Positions 37,928-45,816 of a stretch of DNA of 64,000 nucleotides are shown piece by piece. Position 1 is the first letter of the stretch. Every line of letters starts with the position of its first letter. The notes below the pieces were generated by a model that was given only the letters and a program-made list of their open reading frames with translations, did not search any database and had not been told where the DNA came from. Source of the stretch: Thaumasiovibrio subtropicus (GTDB lineage Bacteria; Pseudomonadota; Gammaproteobacteria; Enterobacterales; Vibrionaceae). The position numbers were made by a program, and so were the translations under genes. The stretch lies in NCBI RefSeq assembly GCF_019703835.1, contig NZ_AP023054.1:992001-1056000 (forward strand), written 5' to 3'.

Positions 37928-38416
37928 ATGAATCCCTGGTACCTTTTATACTGCAAGCGAAGTGAGCAGACGAGAGCAACAGTTAATCTTAATCGTCAAG
38001 GGGTTGATTGCTACTACCCAAAAGTGACCGTTGAGAAAATGAAGCGAGGTAAACGGGTTCAAGTGGAAGAGCCATTGTTTCCTTGTTACATGTTTGTTTC
38101 TTTTGACTTAGAGAAAGTCTCCTTTACCTCAGTGCGTTCGACGCGTGGTGTGTCTGATTTTGTTCGTTTTGGCGCTTACCCCCAAGAAGTGGCCAAGGAA
38201 CTGATTTTTTCCATGATGTCGCAGGAAGATAATGACGACTATCGCGAGCAACTTAATGACCTGCCGACAGAAGGGGATCGTTGTACGATTCAGAGTGGTC
38301 AATTTGAGGGATTTGACGCCATCTACAAAGAGCCAGATGGTGACAAACGCTCTATCATGCTGGTTACCATGATGGGCAAACAAGTAGAAGTGAGCGTACC
38401 CAACACATCGATTTGA
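37928..38416 (+). CDS. rfaH: transcription/translation regulatory transformer protein RfaH
   Basis: 162 aa, the same length as E. coli RfaH. It is a NusG paralog recruited at ops sites to boost long surface-polysaccharide operons. The NusG N-domain spans about 1-100 (WYLLYCKRSEQTRATVNL, LFPCYMFVSFDL). The metamorphic C-terminal KOW region (about 112-162) has IQSGQFEGFDAIYKEPDGD. I found no operon with an ops element in this window. It is between rssB and galU, an enzyme of LPS and capsule precursor supply, which fits a surface-polysaccharide theme. Confidence 0.93.
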   Translation: MNPWYLLYCKRSEQTRATVNLNRQGVDCYYPKVTVEKMKRGKRVQVEEPLFPCYMFVSFDLEKVSFTSVRSTRGVSDFVRFGAYPQEVAKELIFSMMSQEDNDDYREQLNDLPTEGDRCTIQSGQFEGFDAIYKEPDGDKRSIMLVTMMGKQVEVSVPNTSI

Positions 38417-38443
38417 AATCAAAAATAATGAATAGGACGTGAT

Positions 38444-39346
38444 ATGTCTCAGGTTAAGAAGGCCGTTATTCCCGTTGCAGGATTGGGAACGAGAATGCTG
38501 CCCGCGACAAAAGCCATACCAAAAGAGATGCTACCCATCGTCGATAAGCCACTCATTCAACATGTGGTGAATGAGTGTGTAGCGGCGGGTATTAAAGAGA
38601 TTGTGTTGGTTACACATTCATCAAAGAACTCCATTGAGAACCACTTTGATACCTCATTTGAGTTAGAAGCAACGCTAGAGAAGCGTGTTAAGCGCCAGTT
38701 GCTAGAAGACGTGCAATCTATCTGCCCGAGTGACGTGACCATCATGCATGTGCGTCAGGGGCAAGCAAAAGGCTTGGGTCATGCAGTACTTTGTGCGCGC
38801 CCATTAATTGGTGAGCAGCCTTTTGCTGTCGTGCTACCTGATGTGATTTTGGATGACGCAGCCAGTGACTTGCGAAAAGACAACATGGCGAAGATGGTTG
38901 AGTTATTCAACGAAACAGGTGTTAGCCAAGTGATGGTTGAGCCTGTGCCAATGGAAGATGTTTCGAGCTACGGTGTGGCTGATATTGATGGTGTTGTGTT
39001 GAATGCAGGTGAAAGCTCAGCGATGACCGCTGTTGTCGAGAAACCAGCACAAGAGAAAGCGCCCTCAAATCTTGCGATTGTCGGACGCTATATTCTGCCT
39101 GCTGATATCTGGGATATGCTGACACGTACGCCACCAGGAGCAGGTGATGAGATTCAATTGACCGATGCGATTGATATGTTAATGGCAGAACAGCAGGTCA
39201 ATGCTTTCCATATGTCGGGTAAATCGCATGATTGTGGCAGCAAACTCGGCTATATGAAGGCGTTTGTCGAGTATGGTTTGCGGCATGAGAGTATTGGCCC
39301 GGCGTTCAAAGATTATCTCGCTACTCTGATGGCGAACCGTAAGTGA
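38444..39346 (+). CDS. galU: UTP--glucose-1-phosphate uridylyltransferase
   Basis: 300 aa. It makes UDP-glucose for LPS, capsule and galactose metabolism. The nucleotide-binding motif is [20 protein letters not shown] near residue 8, and the family [15 protein letters not shown] region is present. The gene is 27 bp after rfaH, so both may share a message. A strong terminator follows, shared with convergent folD. Confidence 0.97.
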   Translation: MSQVKKAVIPVAGLGTRMLPATKAIPKEMLPIVDKPLIQHVVNECVAAGIKEIVLVTHSSKNSIENHFDTSFELEATLEKRVKRQLLEDVQSICPSDVTIMHVRQGQAKGLGHAVLCARPLIGEQPFAVVLPDVILDDAASDLRKDNMAKMVELFNETGVSQVMVEPVPMEDVSSYGVADIDGVVLNAGESSAMTAVVEKPAQEKAPSNLAIVGRYILPADIWDMLTRTPPGAGDEIQLTDAIDMLMAEQQVNAFHMSGKSHDCGSKLGYMKAFVEYGLRHESIGPAFKDYLATLMANRK

Positions 39347-39390
39347 TGGCTTGAATAACGTTTCTTTCAAACATCAAGAACTAGATAGAG

Positions 39391-39418
39391 AACAGGCCGC
39401 AACTGCGGCCTGTTTTTT
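39391..39418. terminator. bidirectional intrinsic terminator between galU and folD
   Basis: AACAGGCCGC (39391-39400), loop AACT, GCGGCCTGTT (39405-39414), then TTTT. It serves mainly galU. Confidence 0.88.
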
Positions 39419-39427
39419 ATTATAAGC

Positions 39428-40288
39428 TTAAGAGTCAGAATGGTATTGCTCACAAGCTAACAAAGTGTTCTCGATGAGCGTGGCAACCGTCATCGGGCCA
39501 ACGCCCCCAGGGACTGGTGTAATGTGGGAGGCTTTTTGAGCTGCGATATCATATTCAACATCACCGACCAAGCTGCCATCGTCGAGACGATTGATGCCCA
39601 CATCAATCACAATTGCACCCTCTTTAATCCAATCGCCTGGAATAAAGTTCGGTTTGCCCACCGCAACAACAACAAGGTCTGCTTGGCGTACATGACCTTC
39701 TAGATCTTGAGTAAAGCGGTGACAGGTTGTTGTGGTACAGCCAGCAAGCAATAGCTCTAGTGTCATGGGACGACCGACAATGTTCGATGCGCCAACCACA
39801 ACGGCATGCTTACCATGGGTCGGAATATTATAACGCTCGATGAGCGTCATAATTCCCTTTGGGGTACAAGAACGTAGTTTAGGAATGCGTTGGCAAAGAC
39901 GCCCGACATTGTATGGGTGGAAGCCATCAACATCCTTTTCAGGAATGATGCGTTCCAGTATCTCGGTGCTATCCAAGCCTGCTGGAAGCGGAAGCTGGAC
40001 CAAAATGCCATCTATCGTGCCATCTGCATTGAGCTCGTCAATCAGAGACAGTAACTCTTCCTGCGTTGTCGTATGTGGCATGTCAAACGATTTAGAGATA
40101 AAACCGACTTCTTCGCACGCTCTACGTTTACTACCGACATACACTTGCGATGCAGGATCTTCACCGACGAGGACTACGGCGAGTCCTGGCGCCCTTAAAC
40201 CGGCATCGGTCCGCGCTTTAACGCGCGCAGCGACTTCTTGGCGGACGGTTTGAGAAATGAGGCGACCATCGATAATTTGCGCTGACAT
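39428..40288 (-). CDS. folD: bifunctional methylenetetrahydrofolate dehydrogenase/cyclohydrolase
   Basis: 286 aa. It interconverts 5,10-methylene-, methenyl- and 10-formyl-THF with NADP. The catalytic Lys is in [12 protein letters not shown] (YVGSK motif, about residue 54). [21 protein letters not shown], the NADP site [12 protein letters not shown] and the terminal [12 protein letters not shown] are all canonical. A near-perfect PurR-like box lies 72 bp upstream. AAGGAAAA precedes the ATG. Confidence 0.98.
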   Translation of the reverse strand: MSAQIIDGRLISQTVRQEVAARVKARTDAGLRAPGLAVVLVGEDPASQVYVGSKRRACEEVGFISKSFDMPHTTTQEELLSLIDELNADGTIDGILVQLPLPAGLDSTEILERIIPEKDVDGFHPYNVGRLCQRIPKLRSCTPKGIMTLIERYNIPTHGKHAVVVGASNIVGRPMTLELLLAGCTTTTCHRFTQDLEGHVRQADLVVVAVGKPNFIPGDWIKEGAIVIDVGINRLDDGSLVGDVEYDIAAQKASHITPVPGGVGPMTVATLIENTLLACEQYHSDS

Positions 40289-40359
40289 GGTTTTCCTTTT
40301 GTGATCATGGGCTGACGTTTTGTCGCATAGTTTGGCAGAGATTGTTAATAAGATCCACT

Positions 40360-40375
40360 AAGCAAACGTTTGCGT
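40360..40375 (-). promoter_or_regulatory. PurR-like operator upstream of folD
   Basis: AAGCAAACGTTTGCGT matches the consensus ACGCAAACGTTTGCGT at 15 of 16 positions. It lies 72 bp from the folD start and is the best of the three boxes in the window. Confidence 0.8.
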
Positions 40376-40582
40376 CGGGGGTTATTTAAATGAAATGTTA
40401 ACGCTAAGTTTTTGACAATACTGTAAATAAACCGAGAGAAGGGTAGGCAAAAAAATGGAGCAACTATTTGGATGGTGCCACTTAATTTCTGGAAAGTTTA
40501 TGCTATCGCCGTATTGTTAGGCGCTAAGAGGCCAGACTTTAATCACTTGAACTAAAAAACGAAATTTTCTCTGGGTCGCCCG

Positions 40583-40610
40583 TTGACCTCACGAGTTCGA
40601 CCCGTATAAT
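40583..40610 (+). promoter_or_regulatory. promoter of tRNA-Arg
   Basis: TTGACC (40583-40588), 16-bp spacer, TATAAT (40605-40610), 13 bp before the mature tRNA start. Confidence 0.85.
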
Positions 40611-40623
40611 CACTTCCCACAAT

Positions 40624-40700
40624 GCGCCCTTAGCTCAGTTGGATAGAGCACGTGCCTTCTAAGCATGTGGTCACAGGTTCGAATCCTGTAGGGCGTGCCA
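40624..40700 (+). tRNA. tRNA-Arg (anticodon TCT)
   Basis: 77 nt with encoded CCA. The acceptor stem GCGCCCT / AGGGCGT includes one G-T pair. The anticodon stem CGTGC / GCATG encloses the loop CTTCTAA, giving TCT. The T-arm has GGTTCGAATCC. It has its own promoter and terminator. tRNA-Arg genes are common phage and island integration sites, but no integrase lies beside this one. Confidence 0.97.
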
Positions 40701-40706
40701 TATTGA

Positions 40707-40735
40707 GAAAAGCCAACCTTCGGGTTGGCTTTTTG
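40707..40735 (+). terminator. intrinsic terminator of tRNA-Arg
   Basis: AGCCAACC (40711-40718), tetraloop TTCG, GGTTGGCT (40723-40730), then T-run. Confidence 0.92.
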
Positions 40736-40899
40736 CGTTGTGCACCATTTTCCCATCTCTGCTGATTTTTTCTCCAGTTGCGTAAATACTCTCAGGAATC
40801 ATGATCTCACCCCAGTTATGTTTTCGAACCGATAGGCATAATCAAGAGGGTGTAAGAAAATATCTCTTGGTGTGTCGTTTCATGAATCAAGGAGGGTTT

Positions 40900-40977
40900 G
40901 TGTCTCGCCGAGGGGTAAAAGGGATAGCGGTTATAGGGGGGAGTTTAGGTCATGCGATCGCAGTCAATACGTTGTGA
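40900..40977 (+). CDS. possible 25-codon leader ORF
   Basis: A GTG at 40900 follows AAGGAGGG by about 4 nt and opens a 25-codon frame ending at TGA 40975-40977. This end overlaps the first 26 bases of the next gene in another frame, so translation could be coupled. It could also be chance: spacing is short and nothing is known about conservation. An in-frame ATG lies at 40882. Confidence 0.2.
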   Translation: MSRRGVKGIAVIGGSLGHAIAVNTL

Positions 40978-41908
40978 TTTGGGATTTTTTAAGCAAGAAG
41001 TTAACACAGCAGAAGCGCTACCGCTGTTGCTTGCAGAGCAGGTAAAAGGGCTAGCTAAACCCGATGAGATGTTGTTGTTTAAGCAAAAGTTTGGCGACTA
41101 CGCTAAAGCGTACAGTGTTTGTCTTGTTTATGAAGACAACATTGCCTGTCTAACCTATGATGATCATCAGCTCATAACGCATCGCGCGCCGATTTCAGCA
41201 TTGCAACTGCTGTACACCGAACAAAATGGGCAAAGAGAAGCTGTTCATCTGCAGTTCTCTGATTGGTCTATGGTTTTCGAATACCAACGTAACAAACCTC
41301 ATCCCATCGATGATTTTTTGACATTGCTTCGCCAAGGTGGGAAATCGACAGTGGCGGTAAAAAACAATGTACTGCCAATGCATTCATTAAAACGTGTCAG
41401 AGATGTGCCTTTACCTGAGCAAACCCGCAGGCATTCTGGCCAACCTTTACCTAACGCCTTGTTGATCAATGTTTGCCAATCCAGACCCAGTGCTGAAACG
41501 GTCGATGAACAAACGAAATCATACTGGCTAGTCGAGCAAGCTTGGAATGCCGATTTATCATTGTTGGGGCATTTTCGTAGTGAAGTAAGGCAAGCGAACG
41601 CGAGAGGAGGATTGTCTCGCTTGTGGCAACAAGGTGTGACCATCACGCAACCCAAAACAACCCTCTCTTCTATCGCGCGCCATACGGTCGTATTGGGCTG
41701 TAAAGAAGAGTATGTCGTTGTGCAGTGGCGAGAGGGTGATCGTTCGTGTTTAGTCTGCCGCCGTGAATCTCAAGATCAGTCTAAACCACTGAGTTTAGTG
41801 CAGAGCAACGAAGACAGCATCGATTGCATTGCGTTGCAAGCGGGTACGACCAATATTGCACTTTCGTCGAGAGAGTGGAAAAAGTTAGCACAACTCGGCA
41901 TCGTATAA
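40952..41908 (+). CDS. uncharacterised protein
   Basis: 318 aa, no signal peptide or membrane segment. I do not recognise a domain. The N-terminal half is rich in acidic and aromatic residues. The middle (about 140-170) is basic and probably a linker (SLKRVRDVPLPEQTRRHSGQ). The C-terminal third looks like beta strands (HTVVLGCKEEYVVVQWREGD). It sits between tRNA-Arg and tig. The start has AGG close by but no classical site. A bicistronic origin with a small upstream ORF is possible. Confidence 0.7.
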   Translation: MRSQSIRCDLGFFKQEVNTAEALPLLLAEQVKGLAKPDEMLLFKQKFGDYAKAYSVCLVYEDNIACLTYDDHQLITHRAPISALQLLYTEQNGQREAVHLQFSDWSMVFEYQRNKPHPIDDFLTLLRQGGKSTVAVKNNVLPMHSLKRVRDVPLPEQTRRHSGQPLPNALLINVCQSRPSAETVDEQTKSYWLVEQAWNADLSLLGHFRSEVRQANARGGLSRLWQQGVTITQPKTTLSSIARHTVVLGCKEEYVVVQWREGDRSCLVCRRESQDQSKPLSLVQSNEDSIDCIALQAGTTNIALSSREWKKLAQLGIV

Positions 41909-42063
41909 GCGCAACGATGTCGCGGAGTAGCGCTGCATTTAGACGAAAGAATGCGCAAAGTTTGGCAATAATCGCTAATTTTTACAGTTTTTTTTTGAAT
42001 TCTCCTTGAAACCCAGTTTTTCGCCCCAATAATTCGTTTAAATCACGTTTCGCAGTGGCTGTC

Positions 42064-42092
42064 TCGACGTTGAGGAATGAGATCGCTATAAT
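42064..42092 (+). promoter_or_regulatory. candidate tig promoter
   Basis: TCGACG (42064-42069), 17-bp spacer, perfect TATAAT (42087-42092). It predicts a 5' leader of about 170 nt. Confidence 0.6.
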
Positions 42093-42160
42093 GTCGCGTC
42101 TCTATTTCCATCCCTGTTTCTGCGTGTGATTGAATTTAGATACGCTAGATAGAATTCAGG

Positions 42161-42195
42161 TGTCATGGTTGCGCCAAGAGGGCAATGCCATGACA
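42161..42195 (+). other. strong hairpin in the tig leader
   Basis: TGTCATGG-TTGC (42161-42172) pairs with GCAA (42182-42185) and CCATGACA (42188-42195), with a 2-nt bulge and a 9-nt loop. No T-run follows, so it is not a terminator. Possible regulatory or mRNA-stability element. Confidence 0.45.
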
Positions 42196-42272
42196 GAAAG
42201 GATGCCACGATCGGCACTCATGTCGATTATTTACTCAGTCATCCTGAGTTAATTTTTGAGGTTTATAAGAAA

Positions 42273-43574
42273 ATGCAAGTTACCGTTGAAACCACAGAGG
42301 GCCTAGGTCGTCAACTTACTATCACCGTGCCAGCAGCGAACATTGAAGATGCTGTAACTGCACAGCTGCGCAACATTGCTAAGAATCGTCGTTTCGATGG
42401 TTTCCGTAAAGGTAAAGTGCCACTGAAGCTAGTTAACCAAATGTACGGTGCTTCTGTTCGTCAAGACGTAATGGGCGAAGTGATGCAGCGTCATTTCATC
42501 GAAGCGATCGTTGCAGAAAAAATCAACCCAGCAGGCGCACCAACTTTCGAGCCAGTTGAAGTTGAAGCGGGCAAAGACCTAGTATTCAAAGCGTCTTTCG
42601 AAGTTTACCCAGAGATCGAACTGAAAGGTCTTGACGCAATTGCAGTAGAAAAACCAGCAGTTGAAGTGAAAGATGAAGATGTCGCTGAGATGCTAGAGAC
42701 GCTACGTAAGCAGCAATCTACTTGGGCTGAAGTTGAAGCAGAAGCTGTTGCTGATAGCCGCGTAACTATCGACTTTATCGGTTCAATCGACGGTGAAGAG
42801 TTCGAAGGTGGTAAAGCAGAAGGCTTCCCACTAGAAATGGGCCAAGGCCGCATGATCCCGGGCTTTGAAGACGATATCGTAGGTAAGAAAGCAGGTGACG
42901 AATTCACTATCGAAGTGAACTTCCCTGAAGACTACCACGCTGAGAACCTAAAAGGTAAAGCGGCGAAGTTTGAAATCAAACTTCACAAAGTTGAAGCACG
43001 TGAACTGCCAGAGTTGAGCGACGAGTTCGTTGCTAAGTTCGGTGTTGCTGAAGGCGGTGTTGACGCGCTGAAAGCGGAAGTACGTAAGAACATGGAACGC
43101 GAGCTTAAGCAAGCGATCAAGACCCGTATCAAAGATCAAGTGATCAACGGCCTTGTTGAGCAAAACGAGATCGCTATTCCTGCTGCGTTGATCGATCAAG
43201 AAATCAACGTTCTGCGTCAGCAAGCAGCACAACGTTTTGGCGGTGATGCGAAGAACTTACCTGAGCTTCCACGCGAGCTATTTGAAGAGCAAGCACAACG
43301 TCGCGTTTCAGTCGGTCTACTATTAGGTGAAGTGATTAAGTCTGAAGAGCTGAAAGCTGACGACGAGCGTGTTAAAGCGTTAATCACTGACATGGCTTCT
43401 GCATACGAAGATCCAACGGAAGTTGTTGCTTACTACGAGAAGAACGAAGAGCTGATGAACAACATGCGTAACGTTGCTCTAGAAGAGCAAGCGATCGATG
43501 CGCTACTTGCTAAAGCTCAAGTTTCTGAAAAAGAAGTTGGCTTCAGCGAGCTGATGAACCAGCAACCTGCATAA
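42273..43574 (+). CDS. tig: trigger factor
   Basis: 433 aa (E. coli 432). Ribosome-bound chaperone and peptidyl-prolyl isomerase. The ribosome-binding domain spans about 1-115 and has the signature [12 protein letters not shown] (FRxGxxP). The FKBP-type PPIase domain follows (about 150-245, [20 protein letters not shown]), then the helical C-domain. I start at ATG 42273, giving [15 protein letters not shown] as in other trigger factors; GAGG lies 11 nt upstream. First gene of the tig-clpP-clpX-lon-hupB-ppiD proteostasis cluster. Confidence 0.97.
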   Translation: MQVTVETTEGLGRQLTITVPAANIEDAVTAQLRNIAKNRRFDGFRKGKVPLKLVNQMYGASVRQDVMGEVMQRHFIEAIVAEKINPAGAPTFEPVEVEAGKDLVFKASFEVYPEIELKGLDAIAVEKPAVEVKDEDVAEMLETLRKQQSTWAEVEAEAVADSRVTIDFIGSIDGEEFEGGKAEGFPLEMGQGRMIPGFEDDIVGKKAGDEFTIEVNFPEDYHAENLKGKAAKFEIKLHKVEARELPELSDEFVAKFGVAEGGVDALKAEVRKNMERELKQAIKTRIKDQVINGLVEQNEIAIPAALIDQEINVLRQQAAQRFGGDAKNLPELPRELFEEQAQRRVSVGLLLGEVIKSEELKADDERVKALITDMASAYEDPTEVVAYYEKNEELMNNMRNVALEEQAIDALLAKAQVSEKEVGFSELMNQQPA

Positions 43575-43616
43575 TTGCTGCTAAAGGTTTGACATAAGTT
43601 CAAATCATCTGCTAAC

Positions 43617-43656
43617 AATGGTCCGTATGAAGAACTTCATCCGGGCCATTTATTTT
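43617..43656 (+). terminator. hairpin/terminator after tig
   Basis: A 34-nt imperfect stem (AATGG-CCG-ATGAAG against CTTCAT-CGG-CCATT) ending at 43650, followed by TATTTT. It overlaps the leader of clpP. Confidence 0.65.
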
Positions 43657-43670
43657 AGGGATATAAGATT

Positions 43671-44300
43671 ATGAGCTACCAAGAAAAAAATGCTATGTCT
43701 CCAATTGTGGATGCACTAGTGCCTATGGTGGTCGAGCAGACCTCACGTGGTGAGCGTTCGTACGACATCTATTCCCGCCTACTGAAAGATCGAATCATCT
43801 TTCTGACTGGTCAAGTCGAAGACCACATGGCGAACCTGATTGCGGCACAGTTATTGTTCCTAGAATCAGAAAATCCTGAGAAGGACATTTTTCTTTACAT
43901 CAACTCACCCGGTGGGTCTGTCACCGCAGGGATGTCAATATACGACACCATGCAGTACATTCGTCCTAATGTGAGCACAGTATGTTTAGGGCAAGCGTGT
44001 TCAATGGGTGCATTCTTGTTGGCTGGTGGTGCGGAAGGGAAGCGATTCTGTCTACCTAACTCACGCGTTATGATTCACCAGCCACTCGGTGGTTTCCAAG
44101 GGCAAGCATCTGACATTCAGATTCATGCGCAAGAAATTTTGACCATTAAGAACAAGTTGAATACCTTGTTGTCTCAACACACAGGTCAGCCGATTGAAGT
44201 CATTGAACGCGATACAGATCGCGACAATTTCTTGTCTGCAGAGCAAGCAGTAGAATACGGCTTAGTTGATGCAGTGCTGACGTCTGCGCCTCGTGAGTAA
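43671..44300 (+). CDS. clpP: ATP-dependent Clp protease proteolytic subunit
   Basis: 209 aa. The catalytic Ser is in [14 protein letters not shown], the His in [12 protein letters not shown], and the Asp in the DTDRDNFL region. The protein assembles into a 14-mer barrel. Gly-Gly oxyanion hole in [11 protein letters not shown] short propeptide, as in E. coli, is likely. It precedes clpX by 98 bp. Confidence 0.98.
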   Translation: MSYQEKNAMSPIVDALVPMVVEQTSRGERSYDIYSRLLKDRIIFLTGQVEDHMANLIAAQLLFLESENPEKDIFLYINSPGGSVTAGMSIYDTMQYIRPNVSTVCLGQACSMGAFLLAGGAEGKRFCLPNSRVMIHQPLGGFQGQASDIQIHAQEILTIKNKLNTLLSQHTGQPIEVIERDTDRDNFLSAEQAVEYGLVDAVLTSAPRE

Positions 44301-44398
44301 CGGTGAGAGTCACGAAACTGAGATACGCAAAGTCAGATGAGTTGTTATAAACTCATAGCATAGAAACAAATGGACTGATGTCCAAAAGAGGTTAGCGA

Positions 44399-45679
44399 AT
44401 GACGGACAAGCGAAAAGAGAGTGGTAGCAGCAAGCTGCTTTACTGTTCTTTCTGCGGAAAAAGCCAACATGAAGTTCGCAAGCTGATCGCCGGCCCTTCT
44501 GTCTACATTTGCGATGAGTGTGTCGATCTTTGTAACGACATTATTCGTGAAGAAGTGCAAGAAGTGATGCCGAAACGAGACGGCAGTGAACTTCCTACTC
44601 CACAGGAAATCAGAGCAAACTTGGATGATTATGTCATTGGGCAGAATCATGCGAAAAAAGTTCTGGCAGTAGCGGTATACAACCACTACAAGCGCTTACG
44701 TAATGGTGATACCAATAGCGAAGGCGTTGAGCTAGGTAAAAGTAACATTTTGCTGATTGGTCCAACAGGTAGCGGTAAGACGCTGTTGGCAGAAACATTG
44801 GCGCGTATGCTTGATGTGCCTTTTACAATGGCTGATGCAACAACACTAACTGAAGCGGGCTACGTAGGTGAAGATGTTGAAAACATCATCCAGAAGTTGC
44901 TTCAAAAGTGTGATTATGACGTCGCGAAAGCAGAGCGTGGTATCGTCTATATTGACGAAATCGATAAGATTTCACGCAAGTCTGAAAACCCATCTATCAC
45001 CCGTGATGTTTCTGGTGAAGGTGTTCAACAAGCCCTGTTGAAGATGGTTGAAGGTACTATTGCTTCTGTGCCGCCTCAAGGTGGTCGTAAGCATCCACAG
45101 CAAGAGTTTTTGCAGGTCGATACCTCGAAGATTCTGTTCATTTGTGGTGGTGCATTTGCTGGTCTAGACAAAGTGATTGACCAACGCGTCGCAACGGGAA
45201 CAGGTATTGGCTTTGGTGCCGATATCCGAGCCAAGGATGCAAGCCAGACGTTGGGTGATTTATTCGAGAAAGTAGAGCCAGAAGATTTGGTGAAGTATGG
45301 TTTGATACCAGAGTTCATCGGTCGTCTTCCTGTCACTGCTATTCTTAGCGAGCTGGATGAAGATGCGCTGGTGCAAATCTTACGTGAGCCTAAGAATGCA
45401 TTGACTAAGCAGTACGCGGCATTGCTGGAGCTGGAAGGTGTAGAGCTTGAGTTCCGAGATGATGCGTTGATTGCCATCGCACGTAAGGCGATGGAACGTA
45501 AAACGGGTGCACGTGGATTACGCTCTATCGTTGAAGCTGTGTTGCTTGACACTATGTATGACTTGCCGTCGCAAGCGGGTGTCAGCAAGGTTGTCATTGA
45601 CGAGTCGGTGATCAAAGGTGAATCTGAGCCACTGCTTATCTATGAAAACACAGATAACCAGGCTGCTGGCGCGGATTAA
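44399..45679 (+). CDS. clpX: ATP-dependent Clp protease ATP-binding subunit ClpX
   Basis: 426 aa AAA+ unfoldase. The N-terminal zinc-binding domain has four Cys (CSFC near 15-18, CDEC near 37-40). Walker A GPTGSGKT lies near 120, Walker B YIDEIDKI follows, and the ClpP-docking IGF loop ([10 protein letters not shown]) is near 269. It delivers substrates such as RpoS (through RssB, encoded at 36.7 kb) to ClpP. Confidence 0.98.
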   Translation: MTDKRKESGSSKLLYCSFCGKSQHEVRKLIAGPSVYICDECVDLCNDIIREEVQEVMPKRDGSELPTPQEIRANLDDYVIGQNHAKKVLAVAVYNHYKRLRNGDTNSEGVELGKSNILLIGPTGSGKTLLAETLARMLDVPFTMADATTLTEAGYVGEDVENIIQKLLQKCDYDVAKAERGIVYIDEIDKISRKSENPSITRDVSGEGVQQALLKMVEGTIASVPPQGGRKHPQQEFLQVDTSKILFICGGAFAGLDKVIDQRVATGTGIGFGADIRAKDASQTLGDLFEKVEPEDLVKYGLIPEFIGRLPVTAILSELDEDALVQILREPKNALTKQYAALLELEGVELEFRDDALIAIARKAMERKTGARGLRSIVEAVLLDTMYDLPSQAGVSKVVIDESVIKGESEPLLIYENTDNQAAGAD

Positions 45680-45709
45680 TTGCTTAAAAAAGCAACGCTT
45701 TATGAATAA

Positions 45710-45736
45710 GAAGGAGGCAAATGCCTCCTTTTTTAT
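45710..45736 (+). terminator. intrinsic terminator of clpX
   Basis: GAAGGAGGC / GCCTCCTT around a small loop (45710-45730), then T-run. Confidence 0.88.
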
Positions 45737-45753
45737 TTTATCTCTGTGATAAC

Positions 45754-45782
45754 GTTGAATCTTAGGATTAAAGCCCCATATA
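45754..45782 (+). promoter_or_regulatory. sigma-32-type heat-shock promoter of lon
   Basis: -35-like GTTGAAT (45754-45760), 13-bp spacer, -10 CCCCATATA (45774-45782). This fits the RpoH consensus CTTGAAA-(11-16)-CCCCATnT. It lies 35 bp before the lon start. Confidence 0.8.
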
Positions 45783-45816
45783 CTTCTTAAAGAGTCCGAA
45801 TGGAAGAGAGAATAAT

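Larger units (their letters stand above)
40289..40623. other. divergent intergenic region between folD and tRNA-Arg
   Basis: 335 bp. It carries the folD leader with the PurR-like operator, then about 200 bp without evident features, then the tRNA promoter at 40583-40610. Confidence 0.7.
41909..42272. other. tig promoter and leader region
   Basis: 364 bp. A promoter TCGACG-17-TATAAT spans 42064-42092. The predicted leader of about 170 nt contains a strong hairpin at 42161-42195. The open frame here is continuous with tig for 36 codons, but the family N-terminus starts at 42273. Confidence 0.65.

Noticed and set aside
40624-40700. tRNA-Arg as an integration site for a mobile island
   Set aside because: No integrase, no direct repeat of the tRNA 3' end and no foreign genes were seen nearby; tig follows in its normal context.
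42165-42272. Longer N-terminus of trigger factor
   Set aside because: The frame is open, but these 36 codons hold the leader hairpin and do not resemble the family; the known N-terminus starts at 42273.
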